Positions 43,240 through 52,306 of a stretch of DNA of 64,000 nucleotides are shown piece by piece (within the stretch, counting starts at the first letter, position 1; each line of letters starts with the position of its first letter). The notes under the pieces are model-generated. The model searched no databases and was not told the DNA's origin. It saw only the letters and a program-made list of their open reading frames with translations. The position numbers and the translations under genes are program-made. The stretch is from Pseudomonas viridiflava (GTDB lineage: Bacteria > Pseudomonadota > Gammaproteobacteria > Pseudomonadales > Pseudomonadaceae): the NCBI RefSeq assembly GCF_900582625.1, contig NZ_UTIQ01000327.1:720010-784009 (forward strand), given 5' to 3'.

Positions 43240-45244
43240 GTTCACCCTCCTGTGGCGGCGTATACGGGTTGAGTTCCGACTGTTCACACCACACGCGCCA
43301 GCTGTATTGCAGTTGCAATAACGCCGCCTGCGCCAGGCGCCGGTCGATGCTGGCGCCCGACGCACGCAGCGCCGCTTGCAGCTCGGCGGCCGGTTCGTCC
43401 AGGGCCGTTACCGAATGGGCTTCGGGCCCCTCGAGCAGCACCGGCTCCAAGGCGCGCATAAACCGCCGCTCGGCCTTGCGAAGCTCCGGCGCGGCGGCCA
43501 CTTCCAGGCAGCGACGCAGGTGTAGCAGCTCATCGCCTAAATCCAAGCCGCTGATTCCGTCATCCCAACGGCTGCGCGACTGCGCCGGGAGCACCGGGTA
43601 ATGCCGCGCCAATTGCAGTAGACGATCAGCCATGCGCCCACCAAACCAGTTCTCGGCCCCGGCCATCGGGCGCTGCGGCAAACGGCTGAGGTCCACCAAC
43701 ATGGCGCGCAACAGCCGCTGCGCATGCCAGGCCGGATGGCGCAGGTCGATCACGCGGAAAATCTGCACGGCAAAGCCCACGCCCAGCACGATGGCCACGC
43801 CCTGATTGAGGAACGACGACACGTCAAAGCGCATCAGATTCTGTGGCCCGCACAGCACGATGAATTGCAGCGCAAACGAGGTGCAGGTGCCGGCGATGGC
43901 CGGTTTGGTCATGCCCAGCAAGGCGAAAAACAGCGGCACGCCCATGGCCAGGCACAGCAACGGGAAACCGCTTAATTCGGGCAGCAGCAGCTGGCCTACA
44001 ACGAAGGCGACGGGCAACGAATAGATCACGCCGCGCAGAAAGCCGAGGCCGATCTGGGTGGCGTTTTCGCGGTTGGCGAACAGGCTGCAAAGCACGGCGG
44101 TCATGGTCAGACCACCGGCGGCAGAGGTCCAGCCAGTGGCCAGCCAGAACGCCGCGATGAGCAAAAAGGCCACGCCGCTGCGAAAGCCATACAACGACGC
44201 CATTTGAATGTCGCGGTGCCAGGACAGCGCGCGCGGCGCATCATCCGGCGCTACGCCCTGCTCAACCGCTTCCAGCGCCTCATGCGCCGCCAGCACTTGG
44301 CGCACCAGCAAGGCCAGGCGGCCGACGGAATATTGCTGAACGGTGGACAGCGAGGCGTCATCGGCGGCGGCAATCAGGCGTTCGCGCAACTCAAGCAGCT
44401 GCGGTATTTGCGGATCGGCCAGCGCCGCTTGCACTTCATCCAACAGCGGCCGTAGCTGCTCGGTTTCTGCTGGCGACAGCTGCCGCCATTGCCGCGCCAC
44501 GCCGCGTGCAAGGCGCAGTTGGGTGAGCAAGTCACGGCTGAGCACACGCAAGGCCACCGCCCGCTGGCGCCCGCGACTGCCCTCGAACCAGGCGTGCTCG
44601 CGCTGAGCGTCTACCGCAACGATGCGCCCCAACGCGCCGAGTAAGCCCTGCCGCTCCTGACGCTCGCCGCTCAGCGCCGCGCCTGAAGCCTGCAAGCCCG
44701 CGAGCCAGGCATCGCGCGCCTGCTTGGCTAACAACTGCTCGACGCGCTGCGGCCATAGCGACGCACTCACTACCGTGGCGCAGATAATGCCGAGCGAGAT
44801 TTCCGTGCAGCGCGCTACGGCTTGGTCAAACACATTCAGCGGGTTACCAATCGCCGGCAACGCGATGATCACTACGGTGTAGCCGGCCAGTACGAATGCA
44901 TACGCCCAGGCGCTGCGCAGCAAGGTCGATGCCGCCGTGCAGATGCCCAGCCACGTTGCGAGCACCAGCAGAAACAGCCACGGCGTCTGCGCAAAAAGCG
45001 CCATCACCACCACCGACATCACCGTGCCCACCAAGGTGCCGCACAACCGCGCCAAACCCTTCTGCACCACCATGCCCGACAGCGGCTGCGCAACGATCAC
45101 CGCCGTCATCAAGGCCCACTGCGGTTGCTCCAAACCAAAACGCATCGCGCACCACAACGCCAGGCCGGCGCCCAGAAGCGTTTTGATCGCAAATTTAACC
45201 GCAGGGATTTCAGGCGCAAGAAACGCCTGCAATTGAGCGCGCAC
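43226..45244 (-). CDS. FUSC-family efflux permease (AaeB-like)
   Basis: 672 residues, with two sets of membrane helices (about 15-170 and 360-510) each followed by a soluble helical part, as in AaeB/fusaric acid resistance proteins. It likely exports aromatic carboxylic acids or other weak acids. The start is GTG with AAAAGG about 12 bases upstream. First gene of a three-gene operon with DUF1656 and HlyD proteins; no outer-membrane factor or LysR regulator is adjacent. Confidence 0.9.
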   Translation of the reverse strand: MRAQLQAFLAPEIPAVKFAIKTLLGAGLALWCAMRFGLEQPQWALMTAVIVAQPLSGMVVQKGLARLCGTLVGTVMSVVVMALFAQTPWLFLLVLATWLGICTAASTLLRSAWAYAFVLAGYTVVIIALPAIGNPLNVFDQAVARCTEISLGIICATVVSASLWPQRVEQLLAKQARDAWLAGLQASGAALSGERQERQGLLGALGRIVAVDAQREHAWFEGSRGRQRAVALRVLSRDLLTQLRLARGVARQWRQLSPAETEQLRPLLDEVQAALADPQIPQLLELRERLIAAADDASLSTVQQYSVGRLALLVRQVLAAHEALEAVEQGVAPDDAPRALSWHRDIQMASLYGFRSGVAFLLIAAFWLATGWTSAAGGLTMTAVLCSLFANRENATQIGLGFLRGVIYSLPVAFVVGQLLLPELSGFPLLCLAMGVPLFFALLGMTKPAIAGTCTSFALQFIVLCGPQNLMRFDVSSFLNQGVAIVLGVGFAVQIFRVIDLRHPAWHAQRLLRAMLVDLSRLPQRPMAGAENWFGGRMADRLLQLARHYPVLPAQSRSRWDDGISGLDLGDELLHLRRCLEVAAAPELRKAERRFMRALEPVLLEGPEAHSVTALDEPAAELQAALRASGASIDRRLAQAALLQLQYSWRVWCEQSELNPYTPPQEGEHGLA

Positions 45245-45341
45245 TAGGCGAAACCTTTTAAGAGATACGGTTCAACATAGCTGGGACTGGTGAAAAACGG
45301 GAATGGTGCGAGCGGGTTTTCAGGGCGGCCAAATCGCAGGC

Positions 45342-45367
45342 AAAAAAAAGGGCAACCTAAGTTGCCC
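45342..45367 (-). terminator. Terminator of the CcoM-like gene
   Basis: On the minus strand GGGCAAC (45361-45367 complement), loop TTAG, GTTGCCC, then eight T (45342-45349). It lies 38 bases past the 39-codon gene, making that gene a monocistronic unit of about 230 nt. Confidence 0.93.
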
Positions 45368-45404
45368 AAATTGCCTTGCGTGCCCGTGAAACCGTAGTGA
45401 CCGC

Positions 45405-45524
45405 TTACTGCTGTGCTTTGTGCTTGCGGATGTCACTGCGGATGAACCAACCAATCCCACCGAAAAACGCGAACATCAGCGCCACTGTGGCCAGACCTGC
45501 GAATACTGCTACGTCGAAAAACAT
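45405..45524 (-). CDS. ccoM: 39-residue CcoM-like single-helix membrane protein
   Basis: MFFDVAVFAGLATVALMFAF, then FGGIGWFIRSDIRKHKAQQ: one hydrophobic helix (about 5-29) and a short basic tail. In length, opening MFFD, Gly pattern and tail it resembles, from memory, CcoM, the small subunit that stabilises cbb3-type cytochrome oxidase in Pseudomonas stutzeri. GGAGG stands 5 bases before the ATG. The gene has its own promoter with a strong Anr box (45605-45618) and its own terminator (45342-45367), as expected for a component of a low-oxygen oxidase. The identity as CcoM is probable, not proven. Confidence 0.72.
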   Translation of the reverse strand: MFFDVAVFAGLATVALMFAFFGGIGWFIRSDIRKHKAQQ

Positions 45525-45576
45525 GGAAGCCTCCAGGTATGTTCGTTTGAACATAGGTTCTGCAAAGAATGGACAC

Positions 45577-45618
45577 AGGATAGGGAGTCGATTCGGAAGC
45601 GAACTTGATCTGGGTCAA
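45577..45618 (-). promoter_or_regulatory. Anr/FNR-dependent promoter of the CcoM-like gene
   Basis: The box TTGAT-CTGG-GTCAA (45605-45618) fits the consensus at 9 of 10 positions. A class II site centred at -41.5 on the minus strand predicts a -10 hexamer at 45577-45582; TATCCT is exactly there. Transcription should start near 45570, about 45 bases before the ATG. Confidence 0.82.
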
Positions 45619-45688
45619 CGGCAAATAACGCGGCGTGCTGGGAAAAATCGGTGGTTGCCGTCAGACGACAGCAACGCGGGGGCGGTAA

Positions 45689-45853
45689 TCAGGGCTTTTT
45701 CGGTTTGTTCTTGGGTTTTTTCTTTTTCGCCTGGGTCAGCGGCAGCGCCTGTTCGAACGCCTGGCGCACTTCGTTCAAGCGCTTGTCGTTGAGGTCGTGG
45801 ATGCGTTTGTCGCGCTCGGCGGTGAAGTCGATCAGCTTGCTGTCAGTGCTCAT
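45689..45853 (-). CDS. Small Lys-rich protein coupled to AlkB
   Basis: 54 residues: MSTDSKLIDFTAERDKRIHD, then a helical segment with heptad character (LNDKRLNEVRQAFEQAL) and a strongly basic tail KKKKPKNKPKKP. Its ATG overlaps the alkB stop codon (ATGA), so the two are translated together. The tail suggests nucleic acid or ribosome binding. I know no characterised homologue. Confidence 0.72.
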   Translation of the reverse strand: MSTDSKLIDFTAERDKRIHDLNDKRLNEVRQAFEQALPLTQAKKKKPKNKPKKP

Positions 45854-46452
45854 GGCTGGGACCGAATAAGGCGAAAAGTGAGGTTAAGCCGCGGCGCGCA
45901 GGGTTTGCGCGTTTTGGCGACCTGATGCTGCCAATAATGCTGCGTCTGCCCGGCCATGACCAGTAGCGAACCGTGCTCAAGCATTAATGAATGCTCGATA
46001 CGACTGCTGCCGACGCGGCGCAAATCAAAGCGTCGCGCGCCACCCAGGTTGAGCGACACCACGGTCGGGTTAAGCCCCAGCACCGCTTCGCTGTCGCTGT
46101 GCCAGCCCATCGAATCCTGTCCGTCGCGGTAGTGGTTGATCAGCAGCCCGTTAAAGCGCTCGCCCACTTCCGTTTGCACACGCTGGCGAATGTCGGCGAG
46201 TAGCGGCGTCCACGGCAATGGCTCGTGGGTCATGCCGGAATAACGGTAACGGGCATCGCTGTCGCCATACCAAGCGAGCAAGCGCGGCACGGGAAAATGC
46301 TGACCGTGAATAAACACGCTCGGCTGCTCCCACGGCGTTGTCGCCACTAGTTCAGCAAGCCAGCGGTCGGCCGTGGCTGTATCGATCCACTGGGGCGTGT
46401 AACGCAAATCGGCGTTGGCAAGGGCAATCGGCGCAGTATCGAAAAGATCCAA
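45850..46452 (-). CDS. alkB: AlkB-like 2-oxoglutarate/Fe(II) dioxygenase
   Basis: About 200 residues from a TTG start at 46452 (AGGA a few bases upstream). Fe ligands H and D in MGWHSDSE, the distal H in QTQHYWQHQV and the 2-oxoglutarate-binding RxNLTFR in PRLNLTFRLI identify AlkB. It directly reverses 1-methyladenine and 3-methylcytosine lesions. With LLINHYRDGQDSMGWHSD it resembles the ALKBH2/3-like group (PA3306). An upstream start would extend the protein with a Cys/Arg-rich stretch of no family match. Confidence 0.88.
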   Translation of the reverse strand: MDLFDTAPIALANADLRYTPQWIDTATADRWLAELVATTPWEQPSVFIHGQHFPVPRLLAWYGDSDARYRYSGMTHEPLPWTPLLADIRQRVQTEVGERFNGLLINHYRDGQDSMGWHSDSEAVLGLNPTVVSLNLGGARRFDLRRVGSSRIEHSLMLEHGSLLVMAGQTQHYWQHQVAKTRKPCAPRLNLTFRLIRSQP

Positions 46453-46496
46453 AACCAGTCCTGCAACAGTTGGTGAACGAGCGCAGCCGGCGCGCC

Positions 46497-46796
46497 CTAC
46501 ACTTCGACATCCACCCACAGACCCTGACGCGGCAATTGCTCAATCAGGTCCTGGTCTTCCTCGGCCACCTCGCCTTCGGCCAGCTCGGCGGCGCTGTAGC
46601 CGCGACGCTGACGACGCCGGCGCTGCTCTTCCCACAGCAGCTCCTCGGCGTCTTGCGGATGACGCTTATCGAGCGCGACCGGACTTTCTTCGGCGCTGCT
46701 TTCGGTGGGCGCTACCGCAGGCACCACCGGAACCGGCTTGACCGGATCCTGCTGGGTAGTAACCGGAGCGAGGCTATGGGGAATCGGGGGAAGCAT
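46497..46796 (-). CDS. Hypothetical acidic/Pro-rich protein
   Basis: 99 residues. N-terminal half is rich in Pro and Val (VTTQQDPVKPVPVVPAVAP) and probably unstructured; then a basic patch RRRRQRRGYS and an acidic C-terminus (AEGEVAEEDQDLIEQLP). AGAGGATAG precedes the ATG. No signal or membrane helix. It corresponds in position to PA3307; function unknown. Confidence 0.65.
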   Translation of the reverse strand: MLPPIPHSLAPVTTQQDPVKPVPVVPAVAPTESSAEESPVALDKRHPQDAEELLWEEQRRRRQRRGYSAAELAEGEVAEEDQDLIEQLPRQGLWVDVEV

Positions 46797-47053
46797 TGTT
46801 TAGCTATCCTCTGAAGACCGACAGGTTCGGCACCGAAAAAATGCGGGCCTTTACCAAGGCTTTCGGCCATCAAATCGACGACTTTAGCGGCGTATCGCTA
46901 CACTTTTAGCATATAGATATGCCTTTATGCTCTTTTTGACGCTTTACCGCGCGCGATGTTCAAAGCGCCAGTAAGCAATTGATGTTGATCGCCTTTGGCC
47001 AGAGCCGCCGGGTTCCGTTACCATAGCCGGCTTTTTCACCGCGGGAGACAGGC

Positions 47054-49900
47054 ATGGCGCAGCAGTATGAACCGGGGCAACGCTGGATTAGTGACAGCGA
47101 AGCGGAGTTGGGCTTGGGCACGGTCCTGATGCAGGACGGCCGCATGCTCACCATGCTCTACCCGGCCACTGGTGAGACCCGCCAATACGCCACCCGTAAC
47201 GCGCCGCTGACCCGCGTACGCTTTTCGCCCGGAGATGAAATCACCCACTTCGAAGGCTGGAAGCTGACGGTTCAGGAGGTCGACGACGTCGACGGTCTGC
47301 TCGTCTATCACGGCCTCAATGCGCAGAATCAGTCGGTCACGCTGCCGGAAACGCAGCTCTCGAACTTCATCCAGTTCCGTTTGGCCAGCGACCGCCTGTT
47401 CGCCGGCCAGATCGACCCGCTCGCCTGGTTCGCCCTGCGCTACCACACCCTGGAACACACCAGCCGCCAGCTGCAATCATCGCTCTGGGGCCTGGGTGGC
47501 GTGCGCGCACAACCCATCGCGCATCAGTTGCATATCGCCCGTGAAGTGGCCGACCGCATTGCCCCGCGCGTATTGCTGGCCGACGAAGTGGGCCTGGGTA
47601 AAACCATCGAAGCCGGTCTGGTTATTCACCGCCAGCTGCTGTCTGGCCGCGCCAACCGCGTGCTGATTCTGGTGCCGGAAAACCTTCAGCATCAGTGGCT
47701 GGTGGAAATGCGCCGCCGCTTCAACCTCGACGTCGCGCTGTTCGATGCCGAGCGCTTTATTGAAAGCGACGCCAGCAACCCGTTCGAAGATTGCCAGTTA
47801 GCGTTGGTCGCCCTGGAATGGCTGTGCGACGACGACAAAGCGCAAGACGCCCTGTTCGCCGCCGGCTGGGATTTGCTCGTGGTCGACGAGGCGCACCACC
47901 TGGTTTGGCACCCGGAACAAGCGAGCCCGCAGTACCAGCTCGTTGAGCAATTGGCCGAAGTGATTCCCGGCGTACTGCTGCTCACCGCCACGCCCGAACA
48001 GCTCGGCCAGGACAGCCATTTCGCGCGCCTGCGCCTGCTCGACCCGGCGCGCTTCCACGACCTGGAAGCGTTCCGCGCCGAAAGCGCCAACTACAAGCCG
48101 ATTGCCGAAGCGGTACAGGAGCTGCTCGACCAAGGGCGCCTGTCCGCCGCTGCGCACAAAACCATCCACGATTTCCTCGGCGCCGAAGGCGAAGCGTTGC
48201 TCGCGGCCGTCACCGATGGCGATATCGAAGCCTCCGCCCGCCTGGTGCGCGAACTGCTCGACCGCCATGGCACCGGCCGCTTGCTGTTTCGCAACACCCG
48301 CGCCGCCGTGCAGGGCTTCCCGGAGCGCGAACTGCATCCGTACCCGCTGCCGTGCCCAGATCTGTATCTCGAGCTGCCGGTGGGCGAACACGCCGACCTG
48401 TATCCGGAAGTCAGCTTCCAGGCCCAGCCTGAGGCGAGCGAGGAAGAGCGCTGGTGGAAATTCGACCCGCGCGTCGATTGGCTGATCGACACCTTGAAAA
48501 TGCTCAAGCGCGTGAAGGTGCTGGTGATTTGCGCCCACGCCGAAACCGCCATGGACCTCGAAGACGCCCTGCGCGTGCGCTCGGGCATTCCGGCCACGGT
48601 GTTCCATGAAGGTATGAATATTCTGGAACGCGACCGGGCAGCGGCTTATTTCGCCGATGAAGAATTCGGCGCTCAGGTGCTGATCTGTTCGGAAATCGGC
48701 AGTGAAGGCCGCAACTTCCAGTTCTCCCACCACTTGGTACTGTTCGACCTGCCGGCCCACCCAGACCTGCTCGAGCAGCGCATCGGCCGCCTCGACCGCA
48801 TCGGCCAGAAGCACACCATTCAACTGCACGTGCCGTATCTGGAAAACACGCCTCAAGAGCGCCTGTTCCAGTGGTATCACCAGGCGCTGAACGCCTTTCA
48901 GGCCACCTGCCCCACCGGCAACGCCCTGCAACATCAGTTCGGGCCGCGCCTGCTGCCGATGCTGGAAAACGCTGACGACGGCGACTGGCAAGTGTTGGTC
49001 GACGAAGCCAAAGCCGAGCGCATTCGCCTTGAAAGCGAGCTGCACAGCGGCCGTGACCGCCTGCTGGAACTCAACTCCAGCGGCTCCGGCGAAGGCCAGG
49101 CATTGGTTGAAGCGATTCACGAACAAGACGACGAATTCGCCCTGCCCATTTATATGGAAGAGCTGTTCGACGCCTTTGGCATCGAGAGCGAAGACCACTC
49201 CGAGAACGCATTGGTGCTGCGCCCGAGCGAGAAAATGCTCGACGCCAGCTTCCCCCTGGGCGACGACGAAGGCGTGACCATCACCTACGACCGCAACCAG
49301 GCGTTGTCGCGTGAAGACATGCAGTTCCTGACCTGGGAACACCCGATGGTCCAAGGCGGCATGGACCTGGTGCGCAGCGGCTCGATGGGCAACACCGCCG
49401 TCGCGCTGATCAAAAACAAAGCGCTCAAGCCCGGCACCGTGTTGCTCGAATTGCTCTATGTGAGCGAAGTCGTGGCGCCGCGCGTGCTGCAACTTGGGCG
49501 TTACCTGCCGCCGGCCGCCCTGCGCTGCCTGCTCGACGCCAGTGGCAACGACCTGGCCGCGAAGGTGTCGTTCGAAAAACTCAACGACCAACTCGAAGCC
49601 GTGCCGCGAGCCAGCGCGAACAAGTTTGTGCAGGCGCAACGCGACAGCCTCAATCAGCAACTCAACTCGGCCGAAGGCAAAATCAGCCCACGCCACGTTG
49701 AGCGCGTTGAAGAAGCCAAGCGCCGTCTGGCCGCCGACACACACGAAGAACTGGCGCGCCTCACCGCCTTGAAAGCGGTGAACCCCAACGTGCGCGACAG
49801 CGAGCTGGAAACCTTGCGCAGCCAGTGCGAGCAAGGCTTGGCCATGCTCGACAAAGCGGCCCTGCGCCTGGAAGCCATTCGCGTGCTGGTCGCCGGCTAA
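47054..49900 (+). CDS. rapA: RNA polymerase-associated ATPase RapA (HepA)
   Basis: 948 residues, Swi2/Snf2 family. Two N-terminal Tudor-like domains (about 1-110), motif I DEVGLGKT at 177-184, motif II DEAH at 278-281, helicase C-lobe with IGRLDRIGQKHTIQLHVPY, then the RapA-specific C-terminal domains. It binds RNA polymerase and recycles it from stalled post-termination complexes using ATP. The 257-base upstream space is AT-rich around 46900-46945 and holds the inverted repeat GCATAT-AG-ATATGC (46909-46922), which could be part of its promoter. A strong terminator follows. Confidence 0.96.
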   Translation: MAQQYEPGQRWISDSEAELGLGTVLMQDGRMLTMLYPATGETRQYATRNAPLTRVRFSPGDEITHFEGWKLTVQEVDDVDGLLVYHGLNAQNQSVTLPETQLSNFIQFRLASDRLFAGQIDPLAWFALRYHTLEHTSRQLQSSLWGLGGVRAQPIAHQLHIAREVADRIAPRVLLADEVGLGKTIEAGLVIHRQLLSGRANRVLILVPENLQHQWLVEMRRRFNLDVALFDAERFIESDASNPFEDCQLALVALEWLCDDDKAQDALFAAGWDLLVVDEAHHLVWHPEQASPQYQLVEQLAEVIPGVLLLTATPEQLGQDSHFARLRLLDPARFHDLEAFRAESANYKPIAEAVQELLDQGRLSAAAHKTIHDFLGAEGEALLAAVTDGDIEASARLVRELLDRHGTGRLLFRNTRAAVQGFPERELHPYPLPCPDLYLELPVGEHADLYPEVSFQAQPEASEEERWWKFDPRVDWLIDTLKMLKRVKVLVICAHAETAMDLEDALRVRSGIPATVFHEGMNILERDRAAAYFADEEFGAQVLICSEIGSEGRNFQFSHHLVLFDLPAHPDLLEQRIGRLDRIGQKHTIQLHVPYLENTPQERLFQWYHQALNAFQATCPTGNALQHQFGPRLLPMLENADDGDWQVLVDEAKAERIRLESELHSGRDRLLELNSSGSGEGQALVEAIHEQDDEFALPIYMEELFDAFGIESEDHSENALVLRPSEKMLDASFPLGDDEGVTITYDRNQALSREDMQFLTWEHPMVQGGMDLVRSGSMGNTAVALIKNKALKPGTVLLELLYVSEVVAPRVLQLGRYLPPAALRCLLDASGNDLAAKVSFEKLNDQLEAVPRASANKFVQAQRDSLNQQLNSAEGKISPRHVERVEEAKRRLAADTHEELARLTALKAVNPNVRDSELETLRSQCEQGLAMLDKAALRLEAIRVLVAG

Positions 49901-49918
49901 TTACTGCGCCCATAAAAA

Positions 49919-49945
49919 ACGGCAGCCCTCAGGCTGCCGTTTTTG
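49919..49945 (+). terminator. Terminator after rapA
   Basis: Nine-bp stem ACGGCAGCC (49919-49927) / GGCTGCCGT (49932-49940), loop CTCA, followed by TTTTG; preceded by six A, so it can also serve the minus-strand lipoprotein gene. Confidence 0.93.
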
Positions 49946-49975
49946 TTTACGCCGCTTACTGGCTAAACGCGTCGC

Positions 49976-50551
49976 TTACTTCGGGTATTTCTGGTGGAAC
50001 AACGCGATTTGTTTCTCAGGCTTTCTTTCTTCTTTCATCAGCCCGTACACCACGCGCTCACCTTTAGGGCCGCCACCGATTTCGGTGTAGCTGAAGGTTG
50101 GCTCGCCGGTTTTGTACATGTCCATCATGTCGCCGTAACGGGCGAACACGTAAATGATGCCGTCCTTGCGAATTTCACCGTAGAACGGGTTGCCAGGCAC
50201 CAGGCTTACGTCGAGAAAACGCGCAGCGGCGACGTCTTTGAGCGCCAGGTTCTGGTCTTCAGCTTTCAGGCCAAGAATGATCGAGCGGCCGAAGTTGTCT
50301 TTCTTCTCCAACGGCTTGAGCACTGGAGCCTGGCCGGTTTGCAAGAACTGGCTGAACACCGCGTAGTCGTCGAATACATAGACTTCGCTCTGGGTACGCA
50401 CCTGATACCAATCGGTGTTGTTCAGCGCTACGTCCGGCGCTTTGCCGGCAGGCTTGGCAGGCGTCTGCGCGGTGCTCGCGCAGGCGCTGACGGCAGCGGC
50501 CAGCAAGGCAATGGCGACGGGTTTGATGTAACGCGACTGGATAAACAACAT
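49976..50551 (-). CDS. Putative lipoprotein of unknown function
   Basis: 191 residues from the ATG at 50551 (GAGGAG upstream). Lipoprotein signal: basic YIKP, hydrophobic VAIALLAAAV and lipobox VSAC. The mature part (TDWYQVRTQSEVYVFDDYAVFSQFLQTG ... GRSIILGLKAED) has no recognised domain. Ser/Thr after the Cys suggests sorting to the outer membrane. Convergent with rapA. Confidence 0.75.
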   Translation of the reverse strand: MLFIQSRYIKPVAIALLAAAVSACASTAQTPAKPAGKAPDVALNNTDWYQVRTQSEVYVFDDYAVFSQFLQTGQAPVLKPLEKKDNFGRSIILGLKAEDQNLALKDVAAARFLDVSLVPGNPFYGEIRKDGIIYVFARYGDMMDMYKTGEPTFSYTEIGGGPKGERVVYGLMKEERKPEKQIALFHQKYPK

Positions 50552-50665
50552 GGCAACTCCTCTGAGGTAAACGCAGGCTTGCAAACTGCCCGAGTTCCGT
50601 GACGGAGGAATTAATTTTTGATGTATGAATGATGACAGCGGCAAGCGGAAGCGTTTCCACCGCTC

Positions 50666-50729
50666 GTAGGAGCGAGCTTGCTCGCGAAGCTCTTGGGATC
50701 AACAGCTTCGCGAGCAAGCTCGCTCCTCC
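50666..50729. repeat. Inverted pair of 'GAGCGAGCTTGCTCGCG' REPs
   Basis: gtaggagcgagcttgctcgc (from 50666) and its reverse complement ending 50729, separated by 12 bases. A different REP family from the 'agcggctttagccgc' units elsewhere, and the one found inside hrpA. Confidence 0.9.
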
Positions 50730-50742
50730 ACTCTATATACCG

Positions 50743-52275
50743 TTAATGCCCGGCGCTGGCTTCTGGCCCGGCTTTAGCGGTGAACGGCGGCTTGGCCAGC
50801 CAGACAATCACGATCAGGCCCATAAACATCCAGCCCAGCAAGGTGAAGTAGTCGATGGTCGAGAGCATGTACGCCTGGCTTGTGACCATCTGATCCAGTT
50901 GCGCATAACTTTGGGCACCGGCGCCGCCGAGGTTGTGCAAGGCCTCACGCGTGGCAGGGTCGTACACGCTGATGCTTTCGGTCATGTAGGCATGGTGCTG
51001 GTCGGCGCGGCGGATCCAGATCCAGGTGGTGAGCGACGCCGCGAAGCTGCCGCCCAGCGTGCGCAGAAAGGTGGCCAAGCCCGAGCCGTCGGCGATCTGA
51101 TTCGGCGGCAGGTCCGACAGCAAAATCGTCAACGTCGGCATAAAGAACAGCGCCACACCGATGCCCATGAATAACTGCACCAGGGCGATGTGCTGGAAGT
51201 CCACCTCGGTGTTAAAGCCGGCACGCATAAAGCAGCTCAAGCCCATGGCCAGAAATGCCAGACCGGCCAGCAAGCGCATGTCGAATCGCGGTCCGTACTT
51301 GCCGATGAAGGGCGACAGCAAAACCGGCAATATCCCCAACGGCGCGGCGGCAAAGCCGGCCCACGTCGCGGTGTAGCCGAGCCGGGTTTGTAGCCACTGC
51401 GGCAAGATCAGGTTGATGCCGAAGAACGCGGCATAGCCCAGCACCAACACCAGCGTGCCGTAGCGAAAGTTGCGGTAGGCGAACAAGCGCAGGTTGACTA
51501 CCGGATGGGCGTCGGTCATCTCCCAGATGACGAAGAAGGCCAGCGCCACCACCGAAATCGCGGTGCCGACAATGATGAAAGTCGATTCAAACCAGTCGGC
51601 GTCGTTGCCTTTGTCGAGCACGATTTGCAGGGCGCCGACGCCCACGATCAATGCCATCAAGCCCACGTAATCCATGGGCTGGCGGCTGGTGACCACCGGC
51701 CGCGCAGCCAGTTGCTGACGCACCACGAACGCGGCGAATAGACCAATCGGCACGTTGATAAAAAAGATCCACGGCCAGCTGTAGCTGTCGGTAATGGTGC
51801 CGCCCAGAATCGGCCCGGCAATCGGCGCCACCACCGTGACCATGGCCAGCAAGGCAATGGCCATGCCGCGTTTAGACGGCGGGTAGATGGCAATCAGCAG
51901 CGTCTGCGCCATCGGGTAAAGCGGCCCGGCGACGATGCCTTGCAGCACGCGAAAACCCACCAGCTCAGGCATCGAGCGGGAGATACCGCATAGAAACGAG
52001 GCCAGCACGAACAGCAGCGTGGCCCACAAAAACAACTTCACCTCGCCAAAACGTCGGCTCAGCCAGCCGGTGAGCGGCAGCGCGATTGCATTGCTCACCG
52101 CAAACGAGGTGATCACCCAGGTGCCCTGCTCCGCACTGACGCCCAGGTTGCCCGAGATGGTGGGCAACGCCACGTTGGCGATGGTGGTGTCGAGCACCTG
52201 CATAAAGGTGGCGAGCGACAGGCCAATAGTGGCGAGCAACAAGCTGGGCGGTGTGAATGACGCTTTGGTGTCCAT
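50743..52275 (-). CDS. DHA2-family drug:H+ antiporter (EmrB-like)
   Basis: 510 residues, 14 predicted membrane helices. Motif C-like MVTVVAPIAGPILGG and the signature LDTTIANVALPTISGNLGVS are those of EmrB/QacA transporters. It is the inner-membrane pump of the tripartite system with the fusion protein and outer-membrane factor just upstream. The ATG at 52275 is preferred over an in-frame start seven codons earlier. Confidence 0.94.
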   Translation of the reverse strand: MDTKASFTPPSLLLATIGLSLATFMQVLDTTIANVALPTISGNLGVSAEQGTWVITSFAVSNAIALPLTGWLSRRFGEVKLFLWATLLFVLASFLCGISRSMPELVGFRVLQGIVAGPLYPMAQTLLIAIYPPSKRGMAIALLAMVTVVAPIAGPILGGTITDSYSWPWIFFINVPIGLFAAFVVRQQLAARPVVTSRQPMDYVGLMALIVGVGALQIVLDKGNDADWFESTFIIVGTAISVVALAFFVIWEMTDAHPVVNLRLFAYRNFRYGTLVLVLGYAAFFGINLILPQWLQTRLGYTATWAGFAAAPLGILPVLLSPFIGKYGPRFDMRLLAGLAFLAMGLSCFMRAGFNTEVDFQHIALVQLFMGIGVALFFMPTLTILLSDLPPNQIADGSGLATFLRTLGGSFAASLTTWIWIRRADQHHAYMTESISVYDPATREALHNLGGAGAQSYAQLDQMVTSQAYMLSTIDYFTLLGWMFMGLIVIVWLAKPPFTAKAGPEASAGH

Positions 52276-52306
52276 GGCTTTTCCTGACGGGCGCAACGCC
52301 TGGCGA

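Noticed and set aside
45433..45624. A 63-codon minus-strand frame across the CcoM-like gene
   Set aside because: The 39-codon frame in the same place has the ribosome site, a membrane helix and matching promoter and terminator; the longer frame has none and would span the promoter.
46909..46922. GCATAT-AG-ATATGC inverted repeat upstream of rapA as an operator
   Set aside because: Short and in AT-rich DNA; could be chance, and no regulator is suggested by the neighbours.
46979..46992. TTGATGTTGATCGC upstream of rapA as an Anr box
   Set aside because: Right half matches the consensus at only 3 of 5 positions and no -10 hexamer was identified at the required spacing.
47798..49834. A 678-codon minus-strand frame opposite rapA
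   Set aside because: Same cause; rapA motifs are complete on the plus strand.
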